The notes beneath the pieces were generated by a model. The model was not told the origin of the DNA. It saw nothing but the letters and a program-made list of their open reading frames with translations, and did no database searches. This document shows positions 42,974-50,866 of a stretch of 64,000 bases of DNA, piece after piece; the stretch's first letter is position 1, and every line of letters begins with the position of its first letter. The stretch covers positions 62,001 to 126,000 of the forward strand of contig NZ_JAZDUE010000009.1 of the NCBI RefSeq assembly GCF_036350515.1, given 5' to 3'. The translations under genes and the position numbers were made by a program. The DNA is from Gordonia prachuapensis (GTDB lineage Bacteria > Actinomycetota > Actinomycetes > Mycobacteriales > Mycobacteriaceae).

Positions 42974-43789
42974 ATGTCCGTGAACACCATCGCCACCGAC
43001 GCCGCGATCAAGCAACGCCACCGTGCCATGTGGGCATCCGGCGACTATCCGGCCGTCGCCGATGTCATCGCCGCCCTGGGCCCCCGACTGGTCGCGGCCA
43101 CCGGGATCGGCGCCGACGACAAGGTCGTCGACGTCGCGGCCGGCGCCGGCAATGTGGCGATCCCCGCCGCCCGAACCGGTGCGCACGTCGTGGCCACCGA
43201 CCTCACCCCGGAACTGCTCACGGTCGGCGAGGGTCGGGAATCCGACCTCGGAATCGTCTGGCGGACAGCCGATGCCGAGGACCTGCCGTTCGACGACGAC
43301 ACCTTCGACGTCGCGGTGTCGTGCGTGGGTGTGATGTTCGCGCCGCATCACCAGCCGTGCGCCGACGAACTCGCCCGGACCGTTCGGACCGGCGGAAGGA
43401 TCGGGCTGATCAATTGGACGCCGGCGGGTTTCATCGGTCAGCTGTTCAAGGTGATGAAGCCGTACGTACCGACGCCGCCGCCCGGCGCGCAGCCGGGGGT
43501 GCTGTGGGGCGACGCCGACCACGTACGTGGGCTCTTCGGCGATCGCGTACGTGACCTGACAGCCACCGCCGAGCAGCTCGAGGTGTCGGCGTTTGCCGAC
43601 GGTGCGGCGTTCCGCGAGTTCTTCAAGGCCTGCTACGGCCCGACCATCGCCGCGTACAAGAACATCGGCGACGACGCCGAGCGGGCTGCCCAGCTCGACC
43701 GTGAGATCGCCGAACTCGCCGACCGCTACATCGTCGACGGTGTCATGCAGTGGGAGTACCTGCTGGTGACGGCGACCGTCGCGGGCTGA
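42974..43789 (+). CDS. SAM-dependent methyltransferase, UbiE/COQ5-like class I
   Basis: 271 residues. The SAM-binding motif I is VVDVAAGAGNVAIPAARTG (~residues 50-68), followed by VVATDLTPELLTVG with the acidic ribose-binding Asp, DAEDLPFDDDTFDVAVSCVG and a motif III GGRIGLINWTPAGF. ATG 42974 is fixed by AAGGAG at 42961. The small-molecule acceptor is unknown. Divergence from an HxlR regulator with a shared palindrome suggests induction by a toxic or aromatic compound. Confidence 0.88.
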   Translation: MSVNTIATDAAIKQRHRAMWASGDYPAVADVIAALGPRLVAATGIGADDKVVDVAAGAGNVAIPAARTGAHVVATDLTPELLTVGEGRESDLGIVWRTADAEDLPFDDDTFDVAVSCVGVMFAPHHQPCADELARTVRTGGRIGLINWTPAGFIGQLFKVMKPYVPTPPPGAQPGVLWGDADHVRGLFGDRVRDLTATAEQLEVSAFADGAAFREFFKACYGPTIAAYKNIGDDAERAAQLDREIAELADRYIVDGVMQWEYLLVTATVAG

Positions 43790-43818
43790 GCAGCACACCG
43801 GCAGGGCCTGGACGGGCG

Positions 43819-43824
43819 TATCCT
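43819..43824 (+). promoter_or_regulatory. -10-like hexamer of the DUF5701 gene (leaderless)
   Basis: TATCCT, 7 nt before ATG 43832. Confidence 0.4.
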
Positions 43825-43831
43825 CGGCGGG

Positions 43832-44491
43832 ATGGTCGCCACCGCACTCCATCTCCCCGATCTCGCCTCCCAGGCCCGCCGGCTCATCGAGCTGGGCCTC
43901 GTCGACCTCGGGGTCGGCGCACTCTCCGAGTCGGAGATCATCTCCGCCGTCACAGGTGTCGACTGTCCGGAGGACTCGCTACTCGTGCCGGGCCCGAATC
44001 TGGTGGCGCCGTCGAAGCTCGCCCCGCTGCTGAGCCGGGCCGGAAAACCGGGCTTCGTCGTCGTGGACATGACCGATCTCGACGACTTCGCGCCGATCGC
44101 CGGCGTCGACGTGCCGGAAGCGCCTTTCTATGTGGTGTCCGGACTCGAGCGCGGGGACGAGATGGCGAACTGGAGTCCGGACGAGGCCCTGCCCGCCGTC
44201 ACCGGGGCAGGCCGCACCCCGATGACGATCGGCGAGGGCATCGCGTGGCTGCTGCAGCAACCCGAGCAGCTCGAGCCCAACCACTGCTTCATGACGATCG
44301 GTTCGCGTCTTCGCAAGGCGAACGGCAAGCTCGACGCCCGCACCCCGGCGATCTGGATCTCCGGCGGCACCGGGCGCGACGGCCGCGAGCGCAAAGGCGC
44401 ACCGAAGGTCGGCTGGTGCTGGGCCGGCAACCGGCACACGTGGCTCGGTTTCGGTTCGGTCGCACGGCGGTTCGCGTTGACGGGGCGGTAG
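43832..44491 (+). CDS. DUF5701-like protein of unknown function
   Basis: 219 residues. It resembles a family of uncharacterised actinobacterial proteins (DUF5701): LVPGPNLVAPSKLAPLL, FVVVDMTDLDDFAPIAGVDV, FYVVSGLERGDEMANWSPDE, PMTIGEGIAWLLQQPEQLE and WCWAGNRHTWLGFGSVA. No membrane segment, signal or catalytic motif is seen. A -10-like hexamer is 7 nt before ATG 43832. An inverted repeat ATCATTCG/CGAATGAT at 44521-44538 follows and could be its terminator or an operator of the next gene. Confidence 0.72.
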   Translation: MVATALHLPDLASQARRLIELGLVDLGVGALSESEIISAVTGVDCPEDSLLVPGPNLVAPSKLAPLLSRAGKPGFVVVDMTDLDDFAPIAGVDVPEAPFYVVSGLERGDEMANWSPDEALPAVTGAGRTPMTIGEGIAWLLQQPEQLEPNHCFMTIGSRLRKANGKLDARTPAIWISGGTGRDGRERKGAPKVGWCWAGNRHTWLGFGSVARRFALTGR

Positions 44492-44582
44492 GCCAGGTTT
44501 CCGCCGTCGACCGGACGCCGATCATTCGGGCGAATGATGATCGCCCGGAACGCAGATCGATCTCGGCTACAGTGCCGGACTT

Positions 44583-44975
44583 GTGAACATCAAAAGGATC
44601 ATCGCGGGGGCCCTGATCGGCGGAGCCGCAGTCATGGGGATCAGTCTCGGAGCCGGCAACGCGGAAGCGAAGATCGAGCCGGGGCAGTACAAGAGCCAGT
44701 ATCTGATCTACGGGTTCATCCCGACACCGGAATCCAACGTTCGTGTCATCGGAAACCGGATGTACCAGGATTACTACGGGATCGGACCGTGGAACCTGAG
44801 CAGCCTGCAGATCATGCCGACCGAGCGCGGCGGCATCGTCAGCAACTCAGACCACCCGGCCGTCGTCTGGCTGGGCCACCACGAGATGAACAAGTCGCGC
44901 AACGGCTACTGGGGTACCACCTACAGCTACGGGAAGATCCCGTTCGGTAACGCGATGCTCAAGAAGGTTCGCTGA
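44583..44975 (+). CDS. Small secreted protein, tandem paralogue 1
   Basis: 130 residues from GTG 44583. Signal peptide to about residue 29 (IAGALIGGAAVMGISLGAG, cleavage at AEA-K). The mature ~101 residues are basic and Tyr/Gly-rich (EPGQYKSQYLIYGFIPTPES, NRMYQDYYGIGPWNLSS) and contain no Cys. I do not recognise the family. A second gene 571 bases on is 96% identical over the first ~134 bases, including the promoter, but diverges in the second half of the mature protein. A TACAGT -10-like hexamer at 44568-44573 lies 9 nt before the start. Confidence 0.75.
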   Translation: MNIKRIIAGALIGGAAVMGISLGAGNAEAKIEPGQYKSQYLIYGFIPTPESNVRVIGNRMYQDYYGIGPWNLSSLQIMPTERGGIVSNSDHPAVVWLGHHEMNKSRNGYWGTTYSYGKIPFGNAMLKKVR

Positions 44976-45020
44976 GCCCGCGCACGACAGCCTCGGATCG
45001 AGCCGACACGCACCCCAGAT

Positions 45021-45061
45021 CGGTGAATCCACCTTGCGTGTGAACCAAGGTGGATTCACCG
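45021..45061. terminator. Hairpin between the tandem paralogues
   Basis: CGGTGAATCCACCTTG pairs perfectly with its reverse complement (16 bp, 9-nt loop), 45 nt after the first paralogue stops. The second gene therefore probably has its own promoter. Confidence 0.75.
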
Positions 45062-45153
45062 AAACGAGGTGTGTGCCGGGCAGGCCATCGAATCGTTCGC
45101 GTGGATGACGACAACTCGGTGGCAGCGCGCGTCTGCGCTACAGTGCCGAACTT

Positions 45154-45543
45154 GTGAACACGAAAAGGATCATCGCGGGGGCCCTGATCGGCGGAGCCGC
45201 GGTCATGGGGATCAGTCTCGGAGCCGGCAACGCGGAAGCAAAGATCGAGCCGGGGCAGTACAAGAGCCAGCGCTTCACTTTCGGCTTCATCCCCACACCG
45301 GAATCCAACGTCCGGGTCGTCGGGAACCGGATGTACCAGGACTATTACGGACTCGGCCCGTGGAACTACTCCAGTGGTCCGATCTTCCCGACCCGGGACG
45401 GCGGTGTGGTGGCCACGAGCAGCGACCCCACCATGCAGTGGATCAGCAGCACGAAATACACGAAGACCGACTACGGATACAAGGGCGTCTATTCGGAGTT
45501 CGGAATCCCGCTGATCGACACGACCCTCAAGAAGGTCCGCTGA
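45154..45543 (+). CDS. Small secreted protein, tandem paralogue 2
   Basis: 129 residues from GTG 45154. The signal peptide and first ~12 mature residues are the same as in paralogue 1 except for one residue near the start; the middle keeps GFIPTPESNVRV and GNRMYQDYYG, while the C-terminal half (TSSDPTMQWISSTKYTKTDYGY) has diverged strongly, before both end LKKVR. The copied TACAGT hexamer lies at 45139-45144. The pattern suggests recent duplication or gene conversion of the 5' part. Function is unknown. Confidence 0.75.
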   Translation: MNTKRIIAGALIGGAAVMGISLGAGNAEAKIEPGQYKSQRFTFGFIPTPESNVRVVGNRMYQDYYGLGPWNYSSGPIFPTRDGGVVATSSDPTMQWISSTKYTKTDYGYKGVYSEFGIPLIDTTLKKVR

Positions 45544-45557
45544 CCACACGCCGTCAC

Positions 45558-45619
45558 AAACCTCACCTCCCGCCACAAACCTTCCGCGCAACGAAGGTCG
45601 CTGGCCAGGGGTGAGGTTT
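45558..45619. terminator. Nested hairpin after paralogue 2
   Basis: AAACCTCACC (45558-45567) pairs with GGTGAGGTTT (45610-45619), and inside it ACCTTC pairs with GAAGGT. Located between paralogue 2 and the 3' end of the convergent tRNA-Ser, it may terminate both. Confidence 0.5.
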
Positions 45620-45645
45620 CTGCGTGAAATGACGCAATCACCCGG

Positions 45646-45730
45646 CGGAAGCGGAGGGATTTGAACCCCCGGTGGTTTTACCCACGCTCGCTTTCAAGGC
45701 GAGTGCATTCGGCCGCTCTGCCACGCTTCC
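45646..45730 (-). tRNA. tRNA-Ser(TGA)
   Basis: 85-nt class II tRNA. Acceptor GGAAGCG/CGCTTCC, discriminator G, TTCAAAT T-loop, anticodon loop CTTGAAA giving UGA for UCA/UCG-type codons. Third serine tRNA in this window. Confidence 0.94.
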
Positions 45731-45763
45731 CTACCGAAGAGGCTACTGGAGTCGGGCGGTGAC

Positions 45764-45769
45764 TAGCAT
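45764..45769 (+). promoter_or_regulatory. -10-like hexamer of the quinone oxidoreductase gene (leaderless)
   Basis: TAGCAT, 7 nt before GTG 45777. Confidence 0.4.
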
Positions 45770-45776
45770 CGGCAGG

Positions 45777-46742
45777 GTGCGCGCCATAGCCGGAACCGAC
45801 CAGCTGTCCGTCGTCACCCTCCCCGATCCCGAACCCGGCCCCGACGAGGTCGTCATCGACGTCGCAGCCGCGGGGGTCAACCGGGCCGACCTACTGCAGC
45901 GCAAGGGCCTGTATCCGCCACCGCCCGGCGCGGTCGACACGCTCGGCCTCGAGGTGTCCGGTCGGGTCTCCGCCGTCGGCGACCACGTGTCGGCGTGGCA
46001 GGTCGGCGACGAGGTGTGCGCACTGCTGGCCGGCGGGGGCTACGCGGAGAAGGTCGCGGTACCCGCGGTCCAGGTGCTGCCGAATCCGGCGGCGGTGGAT
46101 CTGATCTCGGCCGCCGCGCTACCCGAGGTGGCGTGCACCGTCGCGTCGAACGTGTTCGACGTCGGGCACCTGCAGCCCGGTGAACTGCTGCTGGTGCACG
46201 GCGGTTCGTCGGGGATCGGGACGCACGCGATCCAGCTCGCGCACGCGATCGGTGCGCGCGTCGCGGTGACCGCCCGCAACGCGACCAAGCTGGAGCGCTG
46301 CCGCGAACTCGGCGCCGACATCCTGATCGACTACACGTCCGACGACTTCGTCGAGGTGATCCGGGAAAGCGGCGGCGCCGACGTCGTCCTCGACATCATG
46401 GGGGCCAAGTACCTGGAGCAGAACGTGAAGTCGCTGAACACCGGCGGACGGCTGGTGATCATCGGCATGCAGGGCGGCGTCAAGGCCGAACTGTCGATCG
46501 GCGCCCTGATGACCAAACGCGCGTCGGTGTTCGGCACCACGCTGCGCGCCCGACCGGTGACCGGCGCAGGTTCCAAAGCCGAAGTGGTCGACACGACGCG
46601 CCGGCTCACCTGGCCGAGAATCGACGCGGGCGAGGTCTCACCGGTCATCGACTCGACGTTCCCGCTCGCCGAGGCCGACGCCGCCCACGAGCGGCTCGAC
46701 AGCGGCGACGCCATCGGCAAGGTGCTGCTCACCCTCGACTGA
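45777..46742 (+). CDS. Zinc-free MDR quinone oxidoreductase (Rv3777-like)
   Basis: 321 residues. GroES-like N-terminus with VAAAGVNRADLLQRKGLYPP and LGLEVSGRVSAVGDHV; Rossmann domain with LLVHGGSSGIGTHAIQLAHAIGARVAVT (NADPH-binding, ~residues 135-162). No zinc-ligand cysteines, as in zeta-crystallin/QOR reductases that reduce quinones or enones with NADPH. GTG 45777 has a -10-like hexamer 7 nt upstream. With the neighbour at 47325 and bpa the order matches Rv3777, Rv3778c, Rv3780 in memory. Confidence 0.9.
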   Translation: MRAIAGTDQLSVVTLPDPEPGPDEVVIDVAAAGVNRADLLQRKGLYPPPPGAVDTLGLEVSGRVSAVGDHVSAWQVGDEVCALLAGGGYAEKVAVPAVQVLPNPAAVDLISAAALPEVACTVASNVFDVGHLQPGELLLVHGGSSGIGTHAIQLAHAIGARVAVTARNATKLERCRELGADILIDYTSDDFVEVIRESGGADVVLDIMGAKYLEQNVKSLNTGGRLVIIGMQGGVKAELSIGALMTKRASVFGTTLRARPVTGAGSKAEVVDTTRRLTWPRIDAGEVSPVIDSTFPLAEADAAHERLDSGDAIGKVLLTLD

Positions 46743-46751
46743 CACCACCTC

Positions 46752-47213
46752 TCACCGGGACAGATTCGCACCGATCTTGCCGAACACATGTCCCAGCATC
46801 GCGAACTCGTCGGGGGTCAGTTGCTCGATCACGAGTCTCCGGATGAGGTCGTCGCGGACCAGCACGTGTTCCGTCAGGGTCTCGCGGCCATGGTCGGTGA
46901 TACGCACGAAGCGGTGGCGGCCGTCGGTACCCCGGTGGACCCGCTCCACCGATCCCTCGTCCACGAGCCTGCTGATCTGCCGCGACACGGTGCTGACCGT
47001 CATGTGGACCTGGGCGGCGAGTTCGCTGATACTTCGCTCCCGCGAGTCCTGGAGCGTCTCCAGCACCCGCAGATCGGCCTGCGACATCCCCCGCGCGGAC
47101 ATGGTCGAGTTGATCGCGGCCAGCAGCCCCCAACCGCCGCTGACAAAGGTCCGCCAGACCTCCCGTTCGCTGGCCGTGAGCGTACGATCCGACTCCTCGT
47201 GACCGACGACCAT
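46752..47213 (-). CDS. MarR-family transcriptional regulator
   Basis: 153 residues from ATG 47213 (GTG 47216 is one codon upstream and equally placed after GGGGAGG). Winged helix: SQADLRVLETLQDSRERSISELAAQVHMTVSTVSRQISRLVDEGSVER with a wing HRGTDGRHRFVRITDHG. The last helices (EQLTPDEFAMLGHVFGKI) form the dimer interface. Upstream lies GACAA-N6-TTGTC, a plausible autoregulatory operator. It sits between and converges with the quinone oxidoreductase gene. Confidence 0.9.
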   Translation of the reverse strand: MVVGHEESDRTLTASEREVWRTFVSGGWGLLAAINSTMSARGMSQADLRVLETLQDSRERSISELAAQVHMTVSTVSRQISRLVDEGSVERVHRGTDGRHRFVRITDHGRETLTEHVLVRDDLIRRLVIEQLTPDEFAMLGHVFGKIGANLSR

Positions 47214-47233
47214 CACCTCCCCGACAGCCCGAT

Positions 47234-47249
47234 GACAACCTTCATTGTC
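47234..47249. promoter_or_regulatory. Candidate MarR operator
   Basis: GACAACCTTCATTGTC is an inverted repeat (GACAA/TTGTC, 6-nt centre) 21 bases before the MarR start. Confidence 0.4.
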
Positions 47250-47307
47250 GTAAACCTAATGGCCGCGATGACGGATGGCGAGTCGCGATGTCCGAATTCT
47301 CAGACGA

Positions 47308-47328
47308 TTGACCAGGTTTGTCGGTCAA
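47308..47328 (-). terminator. Short hairpin at the end of the PLP-fold gene
   Basis: TTGACC and GGTCAA arms (6 bp, 9-nt loop) overlap the stop codon at 47325-47327. Weak; no T-run. Confidence 0.3.
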
Positions 47329-48521
47329 CCGAGTGACCCGAGCGCTCGCACGAGGTGATCCACCTCATACGGCGTCGAGTACGGTCCGAGACCCACGGTC
47401 ACGGCGCCACCGAAATCCGGTGCGCCCATGCGGACCAGGGCGCGGCTGGGCACATCGGCCAGCGCGCAGATGCCGTTGTCGGCGAGGCGTCGCACCACCT
47501 TGTCGGCGCCGACGCCGTCGAAGGTGAAGCTGACCGCCGGAATGCGATCGTCGGCGGTCCCGATCAGGTTGACCTGGTTCAAGTGCTGCACGGTGGTCAT
47601 CAAATAGAACGTCAGGCGCTGCATGTATTCGGATACGCCGTCGAGCGCCGTCACCAGGCGTGCTCGACGCCGCCCGATGGCGGACTCGTCGAGCGATGCC
47701 AGATGCTCGACCGACGCCACCAGCCCGGCGAGCAGTCCGCCCTGCAGCGGCTCGGGTTCCAGCCGCGCCGGGCCCTCGGCGCGCGGATCCATCGACAAGG
47801 TGCGCAGGGGGCGCATCGCTGTCGGGTCGCGAAACGCCATGGCCGCGACCCGCGGACCGCCCCACCGTTCGGCCGAGACGAGCAGCACGTCGGCGCCCAG
47901 TTCGGCGATGTCGAGCGACAGATACGGGGCGGCGCTGGTGGCGTCGACGACGACGAGCGCTCCCGCCTGCCGCGCCTGGGCGGCGATCGCACTGACGTCG
48001 GTGATCGCACCCATCGTCGACGAGGCCAGGGTCACCGCGACCACCGCGGTGCGTTCGTCGATCAGTTCGCGGTACTGCCAGCTCGGCAACGACCCGGTTT
48101 CCACGTCGACCTCGGCCCACCGCGTCTGGGCGCCGTGGATGTCGGCGATCCGCAGCCACGGCACGATGTTGGGCTCGTCGTCCTGCCGGCTGAGCACGAC
48201 GTTGGCACCGAACCACGTCGACACCGGCAGCGCCTCGGTGAGCCCGGCGACCAACGCCGAACGTGACGGTCCGAGCACCACCCCGGCCGGGTCCCCGCCC
48301 ACCAGGTCGGCCACCGCACGCCGCGCCCGGTCGACGGTGTCGGCCACGGCGCGCGCCGCGGGGTACTCGCCGCCGGGTGCGGTCGAGAGGTTCCGGAACC
48401 CGGTCGACACCGCGGTGGCCACCGAATCCGGGATCAGCATGCCGACCTGCGGATCGAGGTGAATCCAGCCGTCACCGAGCGAGGGGAACAATCCCCGCAC
48501 GTGCGCGACGTCGAAGGCCAT
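47325..48521 (-). CDS. Aminotransferase class V / cysteine desulfurase-like protein without the PLP lysine (Rv3778c-like)
   Basis: 398 residues from ATG 48521 (TATGGT 7 nt upstream; ATG 48533 and 48539 are alternatives). The fold follows SufS/CsdA-type enzymes: DGWIHLDPQVGMLIPDSV, VVVDATSAAPYLSLDIAELGAD with the PLP-nitrogen Asp, and AVSFTFDGVGADKVVRRLAD. Where these enzymes have S-x-H-K-x-x-G-P with the Schiff-base Lys, this protein reads SAERWGGPR: Arg replaces Lys and Glu replaces His. The active-site Cys loop of desulfurases is also not evident. It is therefore probably not a normal transaminase or desulfurase. It is divergent from bpa. Confidence 0.82.
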   Translation of the reverse strand: MAFDVAHVRGLFPSLGDGWIHLDPQVGMLIPDSVATAVSTGFRNLSTAPGGEYPAARAVADTVDRARRAVADLVGGDPAGVVLGPSRSALVAGLTEALPVSTWFGANVVLSRQDDEPNIVPWLRIADIHGAQTRWAEVDVETGSLPSWQYRELIDERTAVVAVTLASSTMGAITDVSAIAAQARQAGALVVVDATSAAPYLSLDIAELGADVLLVSAERWGGPRVAAMAFRDPTAMRPLRTLSMDPRAEGPARLEPEPLQGGLLAGLVASVEHLASLDESAIGRRRARLVTALDGVSEYMQRLTFYLMTTVQHLNQVNLIGTADDRIPAVSFTFDGVGADKVVRRLADNGICALADVPSRALVRMGAPDFGGAVTVGLGPYSTPYEVDHLVRALGSLG

Positions 48522-48528
48522 ACGAGAC

Positions 48529-48534
48529 ACCATA
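48529..48534 (-). promoter_or_regulatory. -10-like hexamer of the PLP-fold gene (leaderless)
   Basis: TATGGT on the minus strand, 7 nt before ATG 48521, which favours that start. Confidence 0.4.
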
Positions 48535-48592
48535 GACATGGGGGTCGGGCCGCCATGCCCGTACGGCCTTCGCGCAGCCGCACGGCCTTCGG

Positions 48593-48598
48593 CACAAT
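48593..48598 (+). promoter_or_regulatory. -10-like hexamer of bpa (leaderless)
   Basis: CACAAT, 7 nt before ATG 48606. Confidence 0.35.
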
Positions 48599-48605
48599 GG
48601 GTGCC

Positions 48606-49148
48606 ATGTCTTCTGGACCGACTCCCGGACCGTTCCCCGGCGGCGACCACACCCCCGGCGACGAATCCGACAACGTCATCGTCGTCGGTGCGCAATCGGC
48701 GGCAGGCAAGGACGACGATGGTCAGAGCGTCGCCGACATGGTGGAGCAGCCGGCGAAGGTCATGCGGATCGGCACCATGATCAAGCAGCTCCTCGAGGAG
48801 GTCCGGGCCGCTCCCCTGGACGAGGCCAGCCGCAACCGGCTGCGCGAGATCCACGAGTCGTCGATCCGCGAGCTCGAGGACGGGCTGGCGCCCGAGCTGC
48901 GTGAGGAACTCGAACGGCTCGCGTTGCCGTTCACCGACGACGCCACCCCGTCCGACGCTGAGCTGCGGATCGCGCAGGCCCAGCTCGTCGGCTGGCTGGA
49001 AGGCCTCTTCCACGGCATCCAGACGGCGCTATTCGCCCAGCAGATGGCTGCCCGGGCTCAGCTGGAACAGATGCGTCAGGGCCAATTGCCACCCGGCGTG
49101 ATGACCGGCGGCGGACCACACGGACCCAGCACCGGCCAATACCTGTAG
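48606..49148 (+). CDS. bpa: Bacterial proteasome activator
   Basis: 180 residues. The core EQPAKVMRIGTMIKQLLEEV and PLDEASRNRLREIHESSIREL form the four-helix bundle of Bpa/PafE, which assembles into a dodecameric ring and opens the 20S proteasome without ATP. The C-terminus ends GQYL, the motif that docks into proteasome pockets and opens the gate. The N-terminal ~45 residues are disordered. It is the Rv3780 counterpart in both sequence and place. A -10-like hexamer lies 7 nt before ATG 48606. Confidence 0.95.
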   Translation: MSSGPTPGPFPGGDHTPGDESDNVIVVGAQSAAGKDDDGQSVADMVEQPAKVMRIGTMIKQLLEEVRAAPLDEASRNRLREIHESSIRELEDGLAPELREELERLALPFTDDATPSDAELRIAQAQLVGWLEGLFHGIQTALFAQQMAARAQLEQMRQGQLPPGVMTGGGPHGPSTGQYL

Positions 49149-49158
49149 CCGGCACTTG

Positions 49159-49164
49159 TAAGCT
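49159..49164 (+). promoter_or_regulatory. -10-like hexamer of the wzm-wzt-glfT1 operon
   Basis: TAAGCT ends 8 nt before GTG 49173, favouring that start over GTG 49167. Confidence 0.35.
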
Positions 49165-49172
49165 GTGTGCTC

Positions 49173-50033
49173 GTGTCATCCGTAGTCAGCGACGAGATCC
49201 CCGCAGCACCGCAGGTGTCGGACTCCCGCACCATGCGTCGCGCCGTCGCCGACCTCTCCCGGGGACTACGGACCTCGGAGCTGTGGCTGCACCTCGGATG
49301 GCAGGACATCAAGCAGCGTTACCGCAGGTCGGTCCTCGGTCCGCTGTGGATCACCATCGCAACCGGCGTCACCGCGGTCGCCATGGGTCTGCTGTACGGC
49401 GAGCTGTTCGGGATGGACATCAACTTCTTCCTGCCGTACGTGGCGCTCGGCTTCATCTTCTGGAGCTTCATCTCGAGCTCGATCCTCGAGGGGTCGGCGG
49501 TCTTCTCCGCCAACGAGGGCCTGATCAAACAGTTGCCGGCACCGGTGAGCGTGCACGTCTACCGGGTGGTCTGGCGGCAGCTGATCATTTTCACCCACAA
49601 CATCGTGATCATCGCGATCATCTTCGTGATCTTCCCGCCGCCACTGAACTGGACAGTGCTGCTGGTCATCCCCGCCATCGCGCTGTACGTGCTCAACGCA
49701 CTGTGGGTGGCGATCGTCTTCGGCATCCTGTCCACCCGGTTCCGCGACATCGGGCAGTTGCTGGCCACGGTGGTTCAGCTGGTGTTCTTCATGACGCCGA
49801 TCATCTGGACCACCAAGAGCCTCGGCAGCGCCACCGGCGAGACCTCGTCACGGCTCAAGCTGGTCGAGATCAACCCGATGTTCCATTACCTGGAGATCGC
49901 CCGCGGACCCCTGCTCGGCGAGTCGGTGCAGTTCTATCACTGGGCCATCGTTCTGGGCTGCACGGCGGTCGGCTGGGTGCTGGCGATGTTCGTGATGCGT
50001 AACTATCGGGCCCGCGTGGCGTACTGGGTTTAG
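49173..50033 (+). CDS. wzm: ABC-2 type polysaccharide exporter, permease
   Basis: 286 residues from GTG 49173 (GTG 49167 adds two). Six transmembrane helices; DIKQRYRRSVLGPLWITI at the start, INPMFHYLEIARGPLL near the end and the intervening GILSTRFRDIGQLLATVVQLVFFMTPIIW are typical of Wzm/TagG permeases. In mycobacteria the Wzm-Wzt pair flips the lipid-linked galactan of arabinogalactan. It is followed after 11 bases by wzt and then glfT1, so the operon covers galactan start and export. Confidence 0.92.
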   Translation: MSSVVSDEIPAAPQVSDSRTMRRAVADLSRGLRTSELWLHLGWQDIKQRYRRSVLGPLWITIATGVTAVAMGLLYGELFGMDINFFLPYVALGFIFWSFISSSILEGSAVFSANEGLIKQLPAPVSVHVYRVVWRQLIIFTHNIVIIAIIFVIFPPPLNWTVLLVIPAIALYVLNALWVAIVFGILSTRFRDIGQLLATVVQLVFFMTPIIWTTKSLGSATGETSSRLKLVEINPMFHYLEIARGPLLGESVQFYHWAIVLGCTAVGWVLAMFVMRNYRARVAYWV

Positions 50034-50044
50034 GACGGTTCGAC

Positions 50045-50866
50045 ATGGCATCACGAAGCAACGTTCGCGTCGACACCTGGGACGCGTGTGTGGACTTCCC
50101 GATCTTCGACGCCAAGACTCGGTCGATCAAGAAGTCGGTCATGGGCGCCGCCGGCGGCGTCATCGGTGCGACGTCGTCGAATGTGGTGGTGGTCGAGGCC
50201 CTCAAGGGCATCAACCTGCACCTGCAGCACGGCGACCGGGTGGGGCTGGTCGGCCACAACGGTGCCGGGAAATCGACGCTGCTGCGTCTGCTGTCAGGCA
50301 TCTACGAACCCACGCGCGGCTCCTGTCGCATCCGAGGACGGGTCGCACCCGTCTTCGACCTCGGCGTCGGTATGGACCCCGAGATCTCCGGCTACGAGAA
50401 CATCATCATCCGCGGGATGTTTCTCGGCATGAGCCGCAAGGAGATGCTGAAGAAGATCGACGACATCGCGGAGTTCACCGAGCTCGGCGACTATCTGCAG
50501 ATGCCGCTGCGCACGTATTCGACCGGCATGCGGGTGCGGGTGGCGCTCGGCGTGGTCACCAGTATCGACCCGGAGATCCTGATCCTGGACGAGGGCATCG
50601 GCGCGGTCGACGCGGACTTCATGCGCAAGGCTCGTTCCCGGCTGCAGGCGCTGGTCGAACGGTCGGGCATCCTGGTGTTCGCCAGCCATTCCAACGAGTT
50701 CCTCGCGCAGTTGTGCGACCGCGCCCTGTGGATCGACAAGGGCCAGATCCGGATGGAAGGCGGCATCGAGGAGGTCGTCGGCGCCTACGAGGGACCGAAG
50801 GCGGCGGCGCATGTGCGCAAGGTGCTCGACACGGTCGAGACCTTCGAGGGCGAGGCACGCAACTGA
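50045..50866 (+). CDS. wzt: ABC polysaccharide exporter, ATP-binding subunit
   Basis: 273 residues. Walker A VGHNGAGKSTLLRLLSG (~residues 74-90), a Q-loop-like segment FDLGVGMDPEISGYENI characteristic of the Wzt/TagH branch, signature TYSTGMRVRVALGV in place of LSGGQ, and Walker B PEILILDEGIGAVD with a catalytic Glu. Residues 1-55 are an extra N-terminal segment; there is no carbohydrate-binding C-terminal domain as in O-antigen Wzt. The stop overlaps the glfT1 start as TGATG. Confidence 0.93.
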   Translation: MASRSNVRVDTWDACVDFPIFDAKTRSIKKSVMGAAGGVIGATSSNVVVVEALKGINLHLQHGDRVGLVGHNGAGKSTLLRLLSGIYEPTRGSCRIRGRVAPVFDLGVGMDPEISGYENIIIRGMFLGMSRKEMLKKIDDIAEFTELGDYLQMPLRTYSTGMRVRVALGVVTSIDPEILILDEGIGAVDADFMRKARSRLQALVERSGILVFASHSNEFLAQLCDRALWIDKGQIRMEGGIEEVVGAYEGPKAAAHVRKVLDTVETFEGEARN

